A DNA stretch of 64,000 bases, taken from Salsipaludibacter sp963735045 (GTDB taxonomy: Bacteria > Actinomycetota > Nitriliruptoria > Nitriliruptorales > Nitriliruptoraceae). Each line of letters starts with the position of its first letter. Within the stretch, counting starts at the first letter, position 1. The translations under genes and the position numbers were made by a program. This document shows positions 16,866 to 25,009 of the stretch, in pieces. Location: positions 1,612,001 through 1,676,000 of the forward strand of contig CAVTIZ010000003.1 of the NCBI GenBank assembly GCA_963735045.1, read 5' to 3'. A model generated the notes under the pieces. The model was not told the origin of the DNA. It was given only the letters and a program-made list of their open reading frames with translations, and ran no database searches.

Positions 16866-17402
16866 CTAGGCCTTCCCGCGACGAGCAGGTGGCTGCCGGG
16901 GAGACCGGGCGGGCTGTCCCGCATCGTCGAGGATCCCCACGGCGGTCCGCACCTCTGCCGCCACGCGGGCGTCCAGTGCCCACAGGCCACGGCGGATCGC
17001 CTCGCGCCAGGTCGGCCCGGACCAGCGGGCACGCTCGTCGACCTGCCCGACGTGGTGCACCAGGGTCCCCCCGGTGGCGTCCTCGAACCAGAACTCGGAC
17101 CGCGCCGTGACGTCGCCGGTCACCAGCAGGTGCAACCCGAGGTCGACGCGGTGGCCATGGGCCACCAACGCCAGCCGCAACCGACGGCCGGGTCGCCCCG
17201 GCCGCCGGACCTGCAGGTCGACGTGGAGCGGACCACGGTCGCGCCCGGCCACCGGCCCGAGGCCGTCGGCGACCGAGCCACCGGGGTGCAGGACGTGCAG
17301 CCCGGGCCACCACCACGACCACCGCCCGAGCTCGGCGAGTCGCCGGTGGACCAGCCAGCGTGGGGCACGCACGAGTGCCGCATCGTCGATGTTCACGACC
17401 AC
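16866..17402 (-). CDS. SRPBCC-fold (polyketide cyclase/dehydrase-like) protein
   Basis: 178 residues, one base after the stop of the NYN-domain gene. The sequence follows the START/Bet v1 pattern: VNIDDAALVRAPRWLVHRRLAELGRWSWWWPGLHV, a central series of strands, and a C-terminal helix WREAIRRGLWALDARVAAEV. It would bind a hydrophobic ligand. The end is a basic tail. Two in-frame GTG codons (17402, 17396) are possible starts. This fold next to an ArsA ATPase recurs in actinobacteria. Confidence 0.6.
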   Translation of the reverse strand: MVVNIDDAALVRAPRWLVHRRLAELGRWSWWWPGLHVLHPGGSVADGLGPVAGRDRGPLHVDLQVRRPGRPGRRLRLALVAHGHRVDLGLHLLVTGDVTARSEFWFEDATGGTLVHHVGQVDERARWSGPTWREAIRRGLWALDARVAAEVRTAVGILDDAGQPARSPRQPPARRGKA

Positions 17403-17403
17403 C

Positions 17404-18789
17404 TCATCCCAGCAGGCCAGCGAGCACGGCCGTGCCCAGCAGGTCGACACCGGCCGGGGCGAGGCGCCCCCGCAGGTCGCGGTCGTCGGTGACCACGACC
17501 AGGGGATCGCCCGGCTCGAGCACCTCCACGGCCAGCACGATCTCGTCGTCGGCGGTGATGCCGGGATGGGAGAACTCCACGCGGACACCACGCACCAGCG
17601 CGGCCGTGGCCCGCTCGCCGGCCTGGGCGTCGAACACCACCGTCGCGTCGAGGCGGCGCCGGGCCGCCAGTGCGCCCAGGCCGTTGACGAGCCACTCACG
17701 CTGGCGCTGGAGGCTCCAGTCCCCCCGGTGGGTGCGCGTGACGTTGTAGCCGTCGACCAGCAGACGCGGGACGACGCCGAGCAGGCGCTCGGCGCCCTCG
17801 CGGGTGTCCAGCCGCAGGCCGGGCGGGATCCTCGACGGGCGACCGGGCACGATCTGTTGCGGGTCCCCGCTCCCGGGGCGAGCCCCGGGGCGACCCCCAG
17901 ACCGAGCACCAGACCGAGTCCCAGACCGAGCACCAGACCGATCCCGGGGTCGTGGCTCGGCGTGACCGTCGGGCGTCGCGTCCCGCCGGGCCCGCTCTCG
18001 TCGCAGGGCGTCCAGTTCCCTCCGGGCCTCGGCCAACTCGGCCTTCGTGGCGCGATGCGTGGCCTGACGACGTCGCGCCTCGCGTGCGACCGCGTCACGC
18101 CGCTCGCGCTCGGCCGCCTCGGCGCCCGCCGACAGCTCCGCGACCCGGCCCGCCAGGGCCTCGGCCCGCGCCCGGCTGGTCGCGACCTCTTCGCGCAGGG
18201 ACTCCTCGCGCCCCACGGCGCCGTCGCGTTGGCGCCGGGCCTCGTCGCGCCCCTCCCGGGCCTCGTCACGCTGGCGACGCGCCTCGTCCCGGTCCTGCTC
18301 GGTCGCGGCCAGCCGGGCCCGCAGTCGCGCCACGTCGTCGGGACCGGTCGCGTCCTGGTCGTGCGCCGGCTCCTCCTCCAATGCGGCCACCAGGTCGGCC
18401 ACCAGGCGGGGGTCACCGTCGATGCGCCGTCGCACCCCGACCCACAACGGGCCGCCCTCCCCCAGGACCGCGAGCAGGCGACGACGTCCGCGTCCCTGCC
18501 CCAACTTGGTGGCCGGCAGGGCCCGGAGCCGTCGCACCTCGGGCGTCGACTGCACGTCCTCGAGCTCGGCCAGGGCACGGCGCACGTGCGGCACGGCCCG
18601 GGCGAACAGGTCGTCGGGCAGGGCCGACCACACCCGGGGGTCCGGCGTCGCCCGCGGCAGGACGGGCGAGCCCTCCCCGGGTCCCGCGGGGCCTGCGGAC
18701 GGCGACGACGCCGAGGACGCGTCCTCCGGGGACGACGGGGGCGGCGAGGACCCTCCGCCGGTGCCGACACCGGCGGCGTGGTCGGTCAC
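17404..18789 (-). CDS. NYN/PIN-like (YacP-type) RNA-binding domain protein with coiled coil
   Basis: 461 residues. The order is a disordered Pro/Ser N-terminus, a helical domain (WSALPDDLFARAVPHVRRALAELEDVQ), a long coiled coil rich in Arg, Glu and Ala (about residues 160-290), an SGARSG-type repeat linker that matches 12-base DNA repeats at 17880-17945, and a C-terminal NYN domain. The NYN domain has LLVDGYNVTRTHRGDWSL, DATVVFDAQAGE, VEFSHPGITADDEIV and PLVVVTDDRDLR, giving the acidic residues expected of a PIN-like nuclease. Likely an RNA-processing or RNA-binding factor. GTG start overlaps the DUF309 stop. Confidence 0.75.
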   Translation of the reverse strand: MTDHAAGVGTGGGSSPPPSSPEDASSASSPSAGPAGPGEGSPVLPRATPDPRVWSALPDDLFARAVPHVRRALAELEDVQSTPEVRRLRALPATKLGQGRGRRRLLAVLGEGGPLWVGVRRRIDGDPRLVADLVAALEEEPAHDQDATGPDDVARLRARLAATEQDRDEARRQRDEAREGRDEARRQRDGAVGREESLREEVATSRARAEALAGRVAELSAGAEAAERERRDAVAREARRRQATHRATKAELAEARRELDALRRERARRDATPDGHAEPRPRDRSGARSGTRSGARSGGRPGARPGSGDPQQIVPGRPSRIPPGLRLDTREGAERLLGVVPRLLVDGYNVTRTHRGDWSLQRQREWLVNGLGALAARRRLDATVVFDAQAGERATAALVRGVRVEFSHPGITADDEIVLAVEVLEPGDPLVVVTDDRDLRGRLAPAGVDLLGTAVLAGLLG

Positions 18790-19427
18790 GACGACAGGGT
18801 CCCGCGGTGGGCCCCGCCGCGTCGGCCCAGCGGCGTGGTCGACGGTTCGTGGTGCAGCCATGCGCCCCGCCCGTCGAGCCCCAGCGAGGGTGGCGCCAGC
18901 GGTGCTCCGGGCACCTCCTGCTGGGTTCGCGACGCCGCGGCCAGCCACCGACGCAGCCCAGCGACGTCGATCCCGTGGTGGCGGTCGGGTCGTCCCGCCA
19001 GCTTGGGCATCGCCTTGTCGACCGTGGCCACCACGCCGTAGGGGTTTCCGCGCTGGTGGTGGACGTAGGTCACGGCGACCTGGATGACCCCCTGCCAGAA
19101 CGCCTCGTCATCACCGGTGGACCAGTGCCACACGTCCTCCAGGCACTCATGGGCCTCGAAGAAGCGGCCCTGGTCCCAGCGACGGACCCCCCAGGCCAGG
19201 GCCTCCTCGACGGTGTCGTAGTGGACCTCCTCGACCAGCTCGGTCTCGGTGGTGTCGCGGGCCAGCGGTCGCCCGGTGCGGTCCCGCGGGCGCGCGTTCT
19301 CGGGCCGGCCCTGCTCGTCGCGGTCACGATCGTCGCTCGCCGCGATCCCGGGATCGCCGTCACGGCCGGACCCGACCGCGCCGCGACGCGGCCGCGACGA
19401 CGGGGACGGCGTGTCGGTGGACGGCAT
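18786..19427 (-). CDS. DUF309 family protein
   Basis: 213 residues. The core contains the DUF309 signature: ALAWGVRRWDQGRFFEAHECLEDVWHWS, then FWQGVIQVAVTYVHHQRGNPYGVV, matching 'G.ffeaHE.lE..W.......f.qGliQ.A.al.H...GN..G'. Around 70 disordered residues precede it and a 35-residue tail follows. DUF309 proteins are helical and of unknown biochemical role. First gene of the seven-gene operon; TAGGCT (19439-19434) ends six bases before the ATG with no ribosome site, so the message may be leaderless. Confidence 0.72.
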   Translation of the reverse strand: MPSTDTPSPSSRPRRGAVGSGRDGDPGIAASDDRDRDEQGRPENARPRDRTGRPLARDTTETELVEEVHYDTVEEALAWGVRRWDQGRFFEAHECLEDVWHWSTGDDEAFWQGVIQVAVTYVHHQRGNPYGVVATVDKAMPKLAGRPDRHHGIDVAGLRRWLAAASRTQQEVPGAPLAPPSLGLDGRGAWLHHEPSTTPLGRRGGAHRGTLSS

Positions 19428-19578
19428 GGGGCCAGCCTAACGTCGGGGGTCCCCGTGGCGGCCCGTCGATCGGTCGTCGGCCGATGCCCGCCGGGGCGGC
19501 ACGTCGCACTGGCGTCGCACTGGCGGTCCCGACCCCAGCGCGCCGGACCAGACCCGGAACCGACCAGCGGAGGCGCCC

Positions 19579-20418
19579 GTGCCCGAACTGCCCGAGGTGG
19601 AGTCGGTGCGACGGCAGCTCGAGCCCGAGCTGGCGGGACGCGTCGTGGACCGCGTGTGGTTCGACGACCACCCGGCCCACCGCTTCCACGCGGTGGGAGA
19701 CGTCGTCGGCCACGAGTTGGTCCGGGTGGATCGCCGTGGCAAGTACCTGCTCGTGCCACTTGCACCCACACCCGCAGCGGTGGCACGGACCGACGGCCGG
19801 GCGGTGCTGGTGCTGCACCTCGGGATGACCGGGTCGTTCCGGATCGTGGCTGCCGACGATCCCCGGGACGACCACCTGCGGACCGCGTGGTGGCTCGACG
19901 ACGGGCGTCGCCTGGACTTCCGCGACCCGCGACGGTTCGGGCGTGTGTCGGTGGTGGATCCCGACGAGATCGCCGACGTCGTGCCGACACTGGCCGCCCT
20001 CGGCCCCGAGCCGCTCGGCGACGACTTCACGGTGGCCGGGTTCGCGGCCGGGCTGCAGGCGACCACGGCACCCGTGAAGGCCGCCCTGCTGGGCCAGCGG
20101 CTGGTCGCGGGCGTCGGCAACATCTACGCCGACGAGGCCCTGTGGCGGGCCCGGGTCAGCCCCCACTCCCGACGAGTGGGCCCGGCCCGTGCCGCGCGCC
20201 TGCATGCCGCGGTCCGCGACGTCCTGGCCGAGGCCATCGACCGCGAGGGCACCACCTTCCGCGACTACCAGATGGTCAACGGGCAGTCGGGTCGCAACGC
20301 GCCCTTCCTGCAGGCCTACGGCCAGGCCGGGTTGCCGTGCCAGCGCTGTGGCCGCGAACTGTCCCATGCCGTGGTGGCCCAGCGCGGCACCACGTGGTGT
20401 CGGACCTGCCAGCGGTGA
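19579..20418 (+). CDS. mutM: formamidopyrimidine-DNA glycosylase (Fpg/MutM)
   Basis: Bifunctional glycosylase/AP lyase excising 8-oxoguanine. 279 residues. It opens with PELPEVE (catalytic Pro2 and Glu3 after Met removal), and has RRGKYLLV, LHLGMTG, RDPRRFG, the H2TH region VAGVGNIYADEALWRA, and a C-terminal zinc finger with four Cys (CQRCG...CRTCQ), preceded by NAPFLQAYGQAG. GTG start follows GGAGG with seven bases spacing. It stands alone between the divergent DUF309 gene and the sugar-transferase gene. Confidence 0.95.
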   Translation: MPELPEVESVRRQLEPELAGRVVDRVWFDDHPAHRFHAVGDVVGHELVRVDRRGKYLLVPLAPTPAAVARTDGRAVLVLHLGMTGSFRIVAADDPRDDHLRTAWWLDDGRRLDFRDPRRFGRVSVVDPDEIADVVPTLAALGPEPLGDDFTVAGFAAGLQATTAPVKAALLGQRLVAGVGNIYADEALWRARVSPHSRRVGPARAARLHAAVRDVLAEAIDREGTTFRDYQMVNGQSGRNAPFLQAYGQAGLPCQRCGRELSHAVVAQRGTTWCRTCQR

Positions 20419-20604
20419 TCGTCGGGCGCCTCGCGCGCACCGGCAACGGTCGTCGGGCCGGACTCCCGGCACCCCCGGGCAGGGACGGGTGTCGCGACGT
20501 CCTGGGACCCAAGTCCCGGGCTCGAACGGGGGGCCGTCACCCGACCTGGCTTCTTCGGCCGATTCTGGCCCCAATGCGGCTGATTCGGGCGTTTCGCGTC
20601 GAAT

Positions 20605-20676
20605 TTGACACATGGCCATGATGGTTGACCAGCCCGCCCCGAGGAGTATCTTCCGAAACGGATACGACATGTATCA
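20605..20676 (+). promoter_or_regulatory. AT-rich promoter and operator-like region of the sugar-transferase gene
   Basis: TTGACC (20625-20630), 16 bases, then TATCTT (20647-20652) form a good promoter. A perfect palindrome CATGGCCATG (20611-20620) lies just upstream, and an inverted repeat GATAC-GACAT-GTATC (20661-20675) lies near the predicted transcript start. A second TTGACA is at 20605-20610. The 336-base gap from mutM to the next start holds no gene; the stretch 20540-20680 is visibly richer in A and T than its surroundings. Confidence 0.5.
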
Positions 20677-20753
20677 GGATCACGAGGGGGGTCCTCCGAG
20701 CTGGCGAGGGCCAGCAGTCGAGGTTCGCTTCGACAGAGGGAAACGGGAGTCAC

Positions 20754-21470
20754 GTGGGGGCAGTTGCAATCGCACGTCTGGTCGAGGAGTCGTGCCCTCG
20801 AAGCCGTCCGGTCGAGGTTGACGACCGGGAGTACCTGGAGCCCGACGTCGGGTTGTTGGGCGCGAGCCCCGGGCATGCCCGGGCCAAGCGCACGCTCGAC
20901 GTCGTCGGCGCCCTGGTCCTGCTGGTGCTGCTGGCACCGTTGATGCTGGTGGTCGCTGGCCTGGTGCGCCTGACGTCGTCGGGCCCGGTGCTGTACTCGC
21001 AGGAACGCATCGGTCGCGGTGGGGAGTCGTTCCGGTTCTTCAAGTTCCGGACCATGATCCCGGACGCCGACAAGGTCCGGACCGACCTGCTCGAGCGCAA
21101 CGAGGCCGCCGGACCGGTGTTCAAGATGCGCCGCGACCCGCGCATCACGCCGGTCGGACGCGTCCTGCGCAAGCTCAGCATCGACGAGCTTCCCCAACTG
21201 TTCAGCGTGCTGGACGGGACCATGAGCCTGGTGGGCCCGCGCCCGCCGCTGCCCGAGGAGGTCGCCGCCTACACGACCTGGGAGCAGCAGCGCCTGCTGG
21301 TCAACCCCGGCCTCACCTGCATCTGGCAGGTCAGTGGTCGCTCCGACATCGGCTTCGAGCGCTGGGTCGCGATGGACCTGGCCTACATCCGCAGCTGGAA
21401 CATCGGGCTGGACCTGCAGATCCTGCTCCGCACGCTGCCGGCCGTGCTGACCGGTCGCGGGGCCTACTGA
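20754..21470 (+). CDS. exopolysaccharide-type undecaprenyl-phosphate sugar phosphotransferase
   Basis: Transfers a sugar-1-phosphate to the undecaprenyl carrier to start a surface glycan repeat. About 238 residues: one N-terminal membrane segment (LDVVGALVLLVLLAPLMLVVAGLV) and the cytoplasmic C-terminal catalytic domain, without the four extra helices of WbaP/WcaJ. Motifs: GPVLYSQERIGRGGESFRFFKFRTM, RDPRITPVGRVLRKLSIDELPQL, MSLVGPRPPLPEEV and NPGLTCIWQVSGRS. GTG 20754 is chosen, with GGAG five bases ahead. No other glycan genes are next to it. A strong hairpin follows its stop. Confidence 0.88.
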   Translation: MGAVAIARLVEESCPRSRPVEVDDREYLEPDVGLLGASPGHARAKRTLDVVGALVLLVLLAPLMLVVAGLVRLTSSGPVLYSQERIGRGGESFRFFKFRTMIPDADKVRTDLLERNEAAGPVFKMRRDPRITPVGRVLRKLSIDELPQLFSVLDGTMSLVGPRPPLPEEVAAYTTWEQQRLLVNPGLTCIWQVSGRSDIGFERWVAMDLAYIRSWNIGLDLQILLRTLPAVLTGRGAY

Positions 21471-21493
21471 CCGCGCCGACCACCCGCGTCCAC

Positions 21494-21528
21494 CGCCTCC
21501 GCCCCCGGCCCTGCCGGGGGCGGAGGCG
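21494..21528 (+). terminator. strong GC hairpin downstream of the sugar-transferase gene
   Basis: A perfect 16-bp stem (21494-21509 with 21513-21528; CGCCTCCGCCCCCGGC on the left arm) with a three-base loop, 24 bases after the stop. There is no U-tract, as is common for terminators in GC-rich actinobacteria. Confidence 0.65.
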
Positions 21529-21561
21529 TGCGCGTGTCCCATCCGCCCGGTACCCCTGTCC

Positions 21562-21588
21562 GAACTGGTGTTCGGCGAACAGGTGTTC
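21562..21588 (+). promoter_or_regulatory. two tandem LexA/SOS boxes
   Basis: GAACTGGTGTTC (21562-21573) and GAACAGGTGTTC (21577-21588) both match the actinobacterial LexA core GAACnnnnGTTC and are 15 bases apart, about one and a half helical turns. The second ends five bases before the ATG at 21594, so bound LexA would block initiation. No other such pair was noticed in intergenic DNA of the window. Confidence 0.75.
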
Positions 21589-21593
21589 TGGGG

Positions 21594-23384
21594 ATGGCGA
21601 CGCAGCGATCGGCGGGGGCGGCCCACGGTGGCCCACCGGGGGCCACGGCGGCCACCCGACAACTGACCCTGGAGGACTCCCCCACCCTCTTCGACACGAC
21701 CTTCGCGGTCCTCGACCTCGAGACCACCGGGCTGTCCCCCGACCGCGACCGCATCACCGAGATCGGGGTGGTCAAGGCGCGTCGTGGCGAGGTGGTGGGG
21801 GAATTCTCCACGCTGGTGCGACCGGGAGTGTCGATCCCGACCCCGGTGACGGCCGTCACCGGCATCACCGACGCCATGGTTGCCGGCCATCCCCCCATCG
21901 AGGCCGTGCTGCCGACCCTGCTGGAGTTCCTGGGCAGCGACAGCGTGCTGGTGGCACACAACGCGTCGTTCGACACCCGCTTCCTGGCCGCGGCGTTGGC
22001 CCGCCACGGGTACCCCGCGCTGGGGTTGCCCGTGGTCGACACGGTGGCGGTGGCGCGCCGGGTGCTGCGCGACGAGGTTCGCAGCCTGCGGTTGTCCCGC
22101 CTCGCCCAGCACTTCCGCTCCCCGGTCACGCCCGACCATCGTGCCCTGACCGACGCCCGGGCCACGCTCCACGTCCTGCACGGCCTGGTCGAACGCGTCG
22201 GCACGCTGGGTGCGACCACGCTGGACGACCTGCAGGCCTACACCCGGTCGTCGTCGGACAAGGCCTTCCGGAAGGTCTCCCTGGTGTCCGACGCGCCCCG
22301 GGCCCCCGGGACCTACCGCTTCCTCGGCCCCGACGGCGAGGTCCTGTACGTCGGGACCAGTGGTGACCTGCGCACCCGCCTGCGCCGCTACTTCGGTGGC
22401 GATCGTCGTCGCCGCATCGACGACCTGGTGCGCGAGACCGCACGGGTGGACTGGCAGGTGACGACGTCGGCCATCGAGGCCAACGTCGTCGAGGTCCGGG
22501 CGATCGCCCGGCACGAGCCGCGCTACAACCGCCGCTCGCGACGACCCGACACCCAGGTCCACCTCAAGCTGACGGCAGAGGCCTTCCCGCGGCTGTCCAT
22601 CGTGGGTCGACCACGCGACGACGGGTCGACCTACCTCGGCCCGGTGGGCCGACGGGCCCGGGCCCAGCGCCTGGTCGACGCGATCCACGACGTGTCGACG
22701 ATCCGGCAGTGCACCACGCGCCTGCGCGTCGCCCAGGACCATGCCACCTGCGTGCTCAAGGACCTCGGCCGCTGCACGTCGCCGTGCGACGGCACCGTGT
22801 CCCGGGACCACTACGCCGGCGTCGCCGGCGAGGTCGCGACCTGGCTGACCCACGACCCCACGGCCCTGCTGACCCGACTGCGGGACCGGATGCTGCGCCT
22901 GTCGGCCGACCACCGCTTCGAGGAGGCCGCGCTCGCCCGGCGTCGCCTCGCGCTGGTCGCGACGACGCTGGAGCGGCACCGGCGTGCCACGGCGCTGTGC
23001 GGGCTGCCCGAGTTGGTGGTGGCCCGGTCCACCGACGACCACCGCGAGGTGCTCAGGATCGTCCACGGCCGGATGGTGGGGGCCGACCGCGTGCCGGCGG
23101 CCTGGCCGCCGGCGGCCGTGGTCGACCACCTGCGGGCCGGATCCCGGGTGCTGCCACCACCCGGAGACCGTGATCGCGAGGAGGTCGACCTCCTGCTCGG
23201 CCACCTGGACCACGACGACGTCGAGGTGCTCGCGGTCGCCGGATCCTGGGCGCTGCCGGTCGCAGGTGGTCGGGCCATCGGCGACGTGCTGGCCGTCCAG
23301 CAACCACTGTCCCGACAACTGCGCAAGGACCACCACCTCCTGGCCCGTCGCAAGGTCGCCAGCCGCGCGGCGTCGGCCGCGTGA
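21594..23384 (+). CDS. DEDDh exonuclease fused to a UvrC-like GIY-YIG region
   Basis: 596 residues. The N-terminal domain resembles the DNA polymerase III epsilon exonuclease: FAVLDLETTGLSPDRDRI (metal Asp and Glu, about residue 40), VAHNASFDTRFLAAAL (about 120) and HRALTDARAT (about 183), i.e. DEDDh. It is followed by a GIY-YIG/UvrC N-terminal-like region (APGTYRFLGPDGEVLYVGTSGDLRTRLRRYF, about 235-265) and a Cys-containing stretch like the UvrC linker (CVLKDLGRCTSPCDG). The RNase-H-like endonuclease half of UvrC is absent. Two SOS boxes in the promoter support a DNA-repair role. The start may be leaderless; an upstream ATG-less extension would run through the boxes. Confidence 0.82.
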   Translation: MATQRSAGAAHGGPPGATAATRQLTLEDSPTLFDTTFAVLDLETTGLSPDRDRITEIGVVKARRGEVVGEFSTLVRPGVSIPTPVTAVTGITDAMVAGHPPIEAVLPTLLEFLGSDSVLVAHNASFDTRFLAAALARHGYPALGLPVVDTVAVARRVLRDEVRSLRLSRLAQHFRSPVTPDHRALTDARATLHVLHGLVERVGTLGATTLDDLQAYTRSSSDKAFRKVSLVSDAPRAPGTYRFLGPDGEVLYVGTSGDLRTRLRRYFGGDRRRRIDDLVRETARVDWQVTTSAIEANVVEVRAIARHEPRYNRRSRRPDTQVHLKLTAEAFPRLSIVGRPRDDGSTYLGPVGRRARAQRLVDAIHDVSTIRQCTTRLRVAQDHATCVLKDLGRCTSPCDGTVSRDHYAGVAGEVATWLTHDPTALLTRLRDRMLRLSADHRFEEAALARRRLALVATTLERHRRATALCGLPELVVARSTDDHREVLRIVHGRMVGADRVPAAWPPAAVVDHLRAGSRVLPPPGDRDREEVDLLLGHLDHDDVEVLAVAGSWALPVAGGRAIGDVLAVQQPLSRQLRKDHHLLARRKVASRAASAA

Positions 23385-23463
23385 GGTCGACCCGCCGGTA
23401 CCGTCCGCCGTGGGCGGACATGGCCGGCAGTGGTCGGCACCCGACGCGGCGTACGAGGCGACC

Positions 23464-24984
23464 ATGACCTGCTGGCACTGCGGTGCGACCACGTCGTCGG
23501 ACGTGGCGTGCCCGGCCTGCGGTGCGCCGCCACCCGCGCCCAGGGTGGCCGCCGCCCCGTCGCCGCACGCGACGCCGGCGGTCCCACACGACGCCACCGC
23601 TCCCGACGACGCGACCGCTCCGGACGACGAGCCGGTCACGGACGGCGACGATCCGGCCAGCCAGGACGACGACGCGCACCGCCTGGACGGCGGGCTGCTG
23701 CTGCCGGACGGTCCGCGTGGAGCGCTCGTCGCGACCCTGCTCGCCGCCGCCGTGTTCGCCCTCGCATGGGGCGCGTTCACCTGGCTCGCACCCGAGCCGG
23801 TCGCGACCGCGATCGACCCCAGGATGGCCGTCGCGACCGCAGCACCCGCCCCGGCGACACCTGCCCCGGCGACACCCGCCCCGTCGACACCCGCTCCGGC
23901 GACCCCGACCCCCACGCCAGCGCCCGTCGCCCCGGCGCCCGACCCGACTCCCCCGGCGGTCGACTGGTCGGCCGTCACCGGTCCGCTGGCGGACACCGTC
24001 GTCACGGTCGCGGGTGCCCAGTGCGAGCTGCGCACCCGCCGCGGCGCCGGCGTGCTCGTGGGTCCGGACCTGGTCGTCACGGCGGCCCACCTCGTCGACG
24101 CCTCGCCGTTCGTCCGCGTCGACCGCGGACAGGAACGGCGGACCGCCCGTCTCGTGCGTCGGGATCCCACCCACGACGTGGCCCTGCTGCGGCTCGACCA
24201 GCCGCTGCCCGGAGGGGTGGTCGACCTCGGGACCGCCCCGACGACGGGTGCCCCCGTGGGGGTGGCCACCACCGCCGACGAGCAGCTGACGGTGCAACCG
24301 GCCCGGGTGTCGGCGCTCGGGGCCACCGTCCCGACCCTGCGCGGCGACCTGCCCGACGTCGTGGAGCTGGACACGACCGGTCCCGGCCTGGCCGGTGCCC
24401 CCGTGTTCGACGTCGACGGCCTCGTGGTCGGGATGCTGCTGGTGGACCACGTGACCGGCAGTGCGTCGGGCACCGGTCACGCCGTGGACGGTGCCGTCCT
24501 CGCAGACCGGGTCGCGGCGTGGCAGGACGACCGTGCTCGGGGGCCTGCACCCTGTCCCACCCCGACGCCCACCCCGACGCCCACCCCGACGCCCACCCCG
24601 ACCCCCGAGCCCACGCCCGGCCCGCGCGAGGCCCCGTCGACCTCCCGACCCCCCGATGGCTCGCCGGATGGCTCGCCCGACGACTCGCCCGATGGGGTCG
24701 GCGCCACCGACGGTGACTGGATCGTCCTGCTGGAGGCCCTGCCGGTCGACCGCGTCGACATCGTCACGGCGGCGGGACGTGCCGCGGAGTGGGACCGCGC
24801 GTTGCAACTGCCACGTCAGGGGGTTCGCACCCGCGTGCTCGACGGACGTGCGTGGTCGTCGTTGGACATGCCGGCCTGGGTGCTCCACCTGGGCCAGTGG
24901 GACACCCGCGACCTCGCCGAGCAGGCCTGCGACGCCATCCGGGCCGTGACGGTGGACTGCCAGCCCCATCGGCTCGGCCGGTGA
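23464..24984 (+). CDS. zinc-ribbon membrane protein with inactive trypsin-like domain
   Basis: 506 residues. N-terminal zinc ribbon (CWHCG...CPACG), acidic linker, one membrane helix (ALVATLLAAAVFALAWGAFTWL), a Thr/Pro/Ala stalk, then a trypsin-like domain: GVLVGPDLVVTAAHLVD (His209), THDVALLRLD (Asp238), and GLAGAPVFDVDGLVVGML where the usual GxSGxP serine is Ala310. It should therefore be a non-catalytic homologue. A Pro-Thr repeat stalk (24557-24612) and a C-terminal domain of 95 residues (DWIVLLEALPVDRVD...) with a SPOR-like look follow. The protease-like part would be outside the membrane. Downstream genes converge. Confidence 0.7.
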   Translation: MTCWHCGATTSSDVACPACGAPPPAPRVAAAPSPHATPAVPHDATAPDDATAPDDEPVTDGDDPASQDDDAHRLDGGLLLPDGPRGALVATLLAAAVFALAWGAFTWLAPEPVATAIDPRMAVATAAPAPATPAPATPAPSTPAPATPTPTPAPVAPAPDPTPPAVDWSAVTGPLADTVVTVAGAQCELRTRRGAGVLVGPDLVVTAAHLVDASPFVRVDRGQERRTARLVRRDPTHDVALLRLDQPLPGGVVDLGTAPTTGAPVGVATTADEQLTVQPARVSALGATVPTLRGDLPDVVELDTTGPGLAGAPVFDVDGLVVGMLLVDHVTGSASGTGHAVDGAVLADRVAAWQDDRARGPAPCPTPTPTPTPTPTPTPTPEPTPGPREAPSTSRPPDGSPDGSPDDSPDGVGATDGDWIVLLEALPVDRVDIVTAAGRAAEWDRALQLPRQGVRTRVLDGRAWSSLDMPAWVLHLGQWDTRDLAEQACDAIRAVTVDCQPHRLGR

Positions 24985-25009
24985 CCCACCGGGGCCGCGG
25001 CCGCGCGGC

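Noticed and set aside
20316..24473. Minus-strand open frame of about 1,385 codons
   Set aside because: Antisense to mutM, the sugar transferase, the exonuclease fusion and the zinc-ribbon protein. No motif and no credible start signal.
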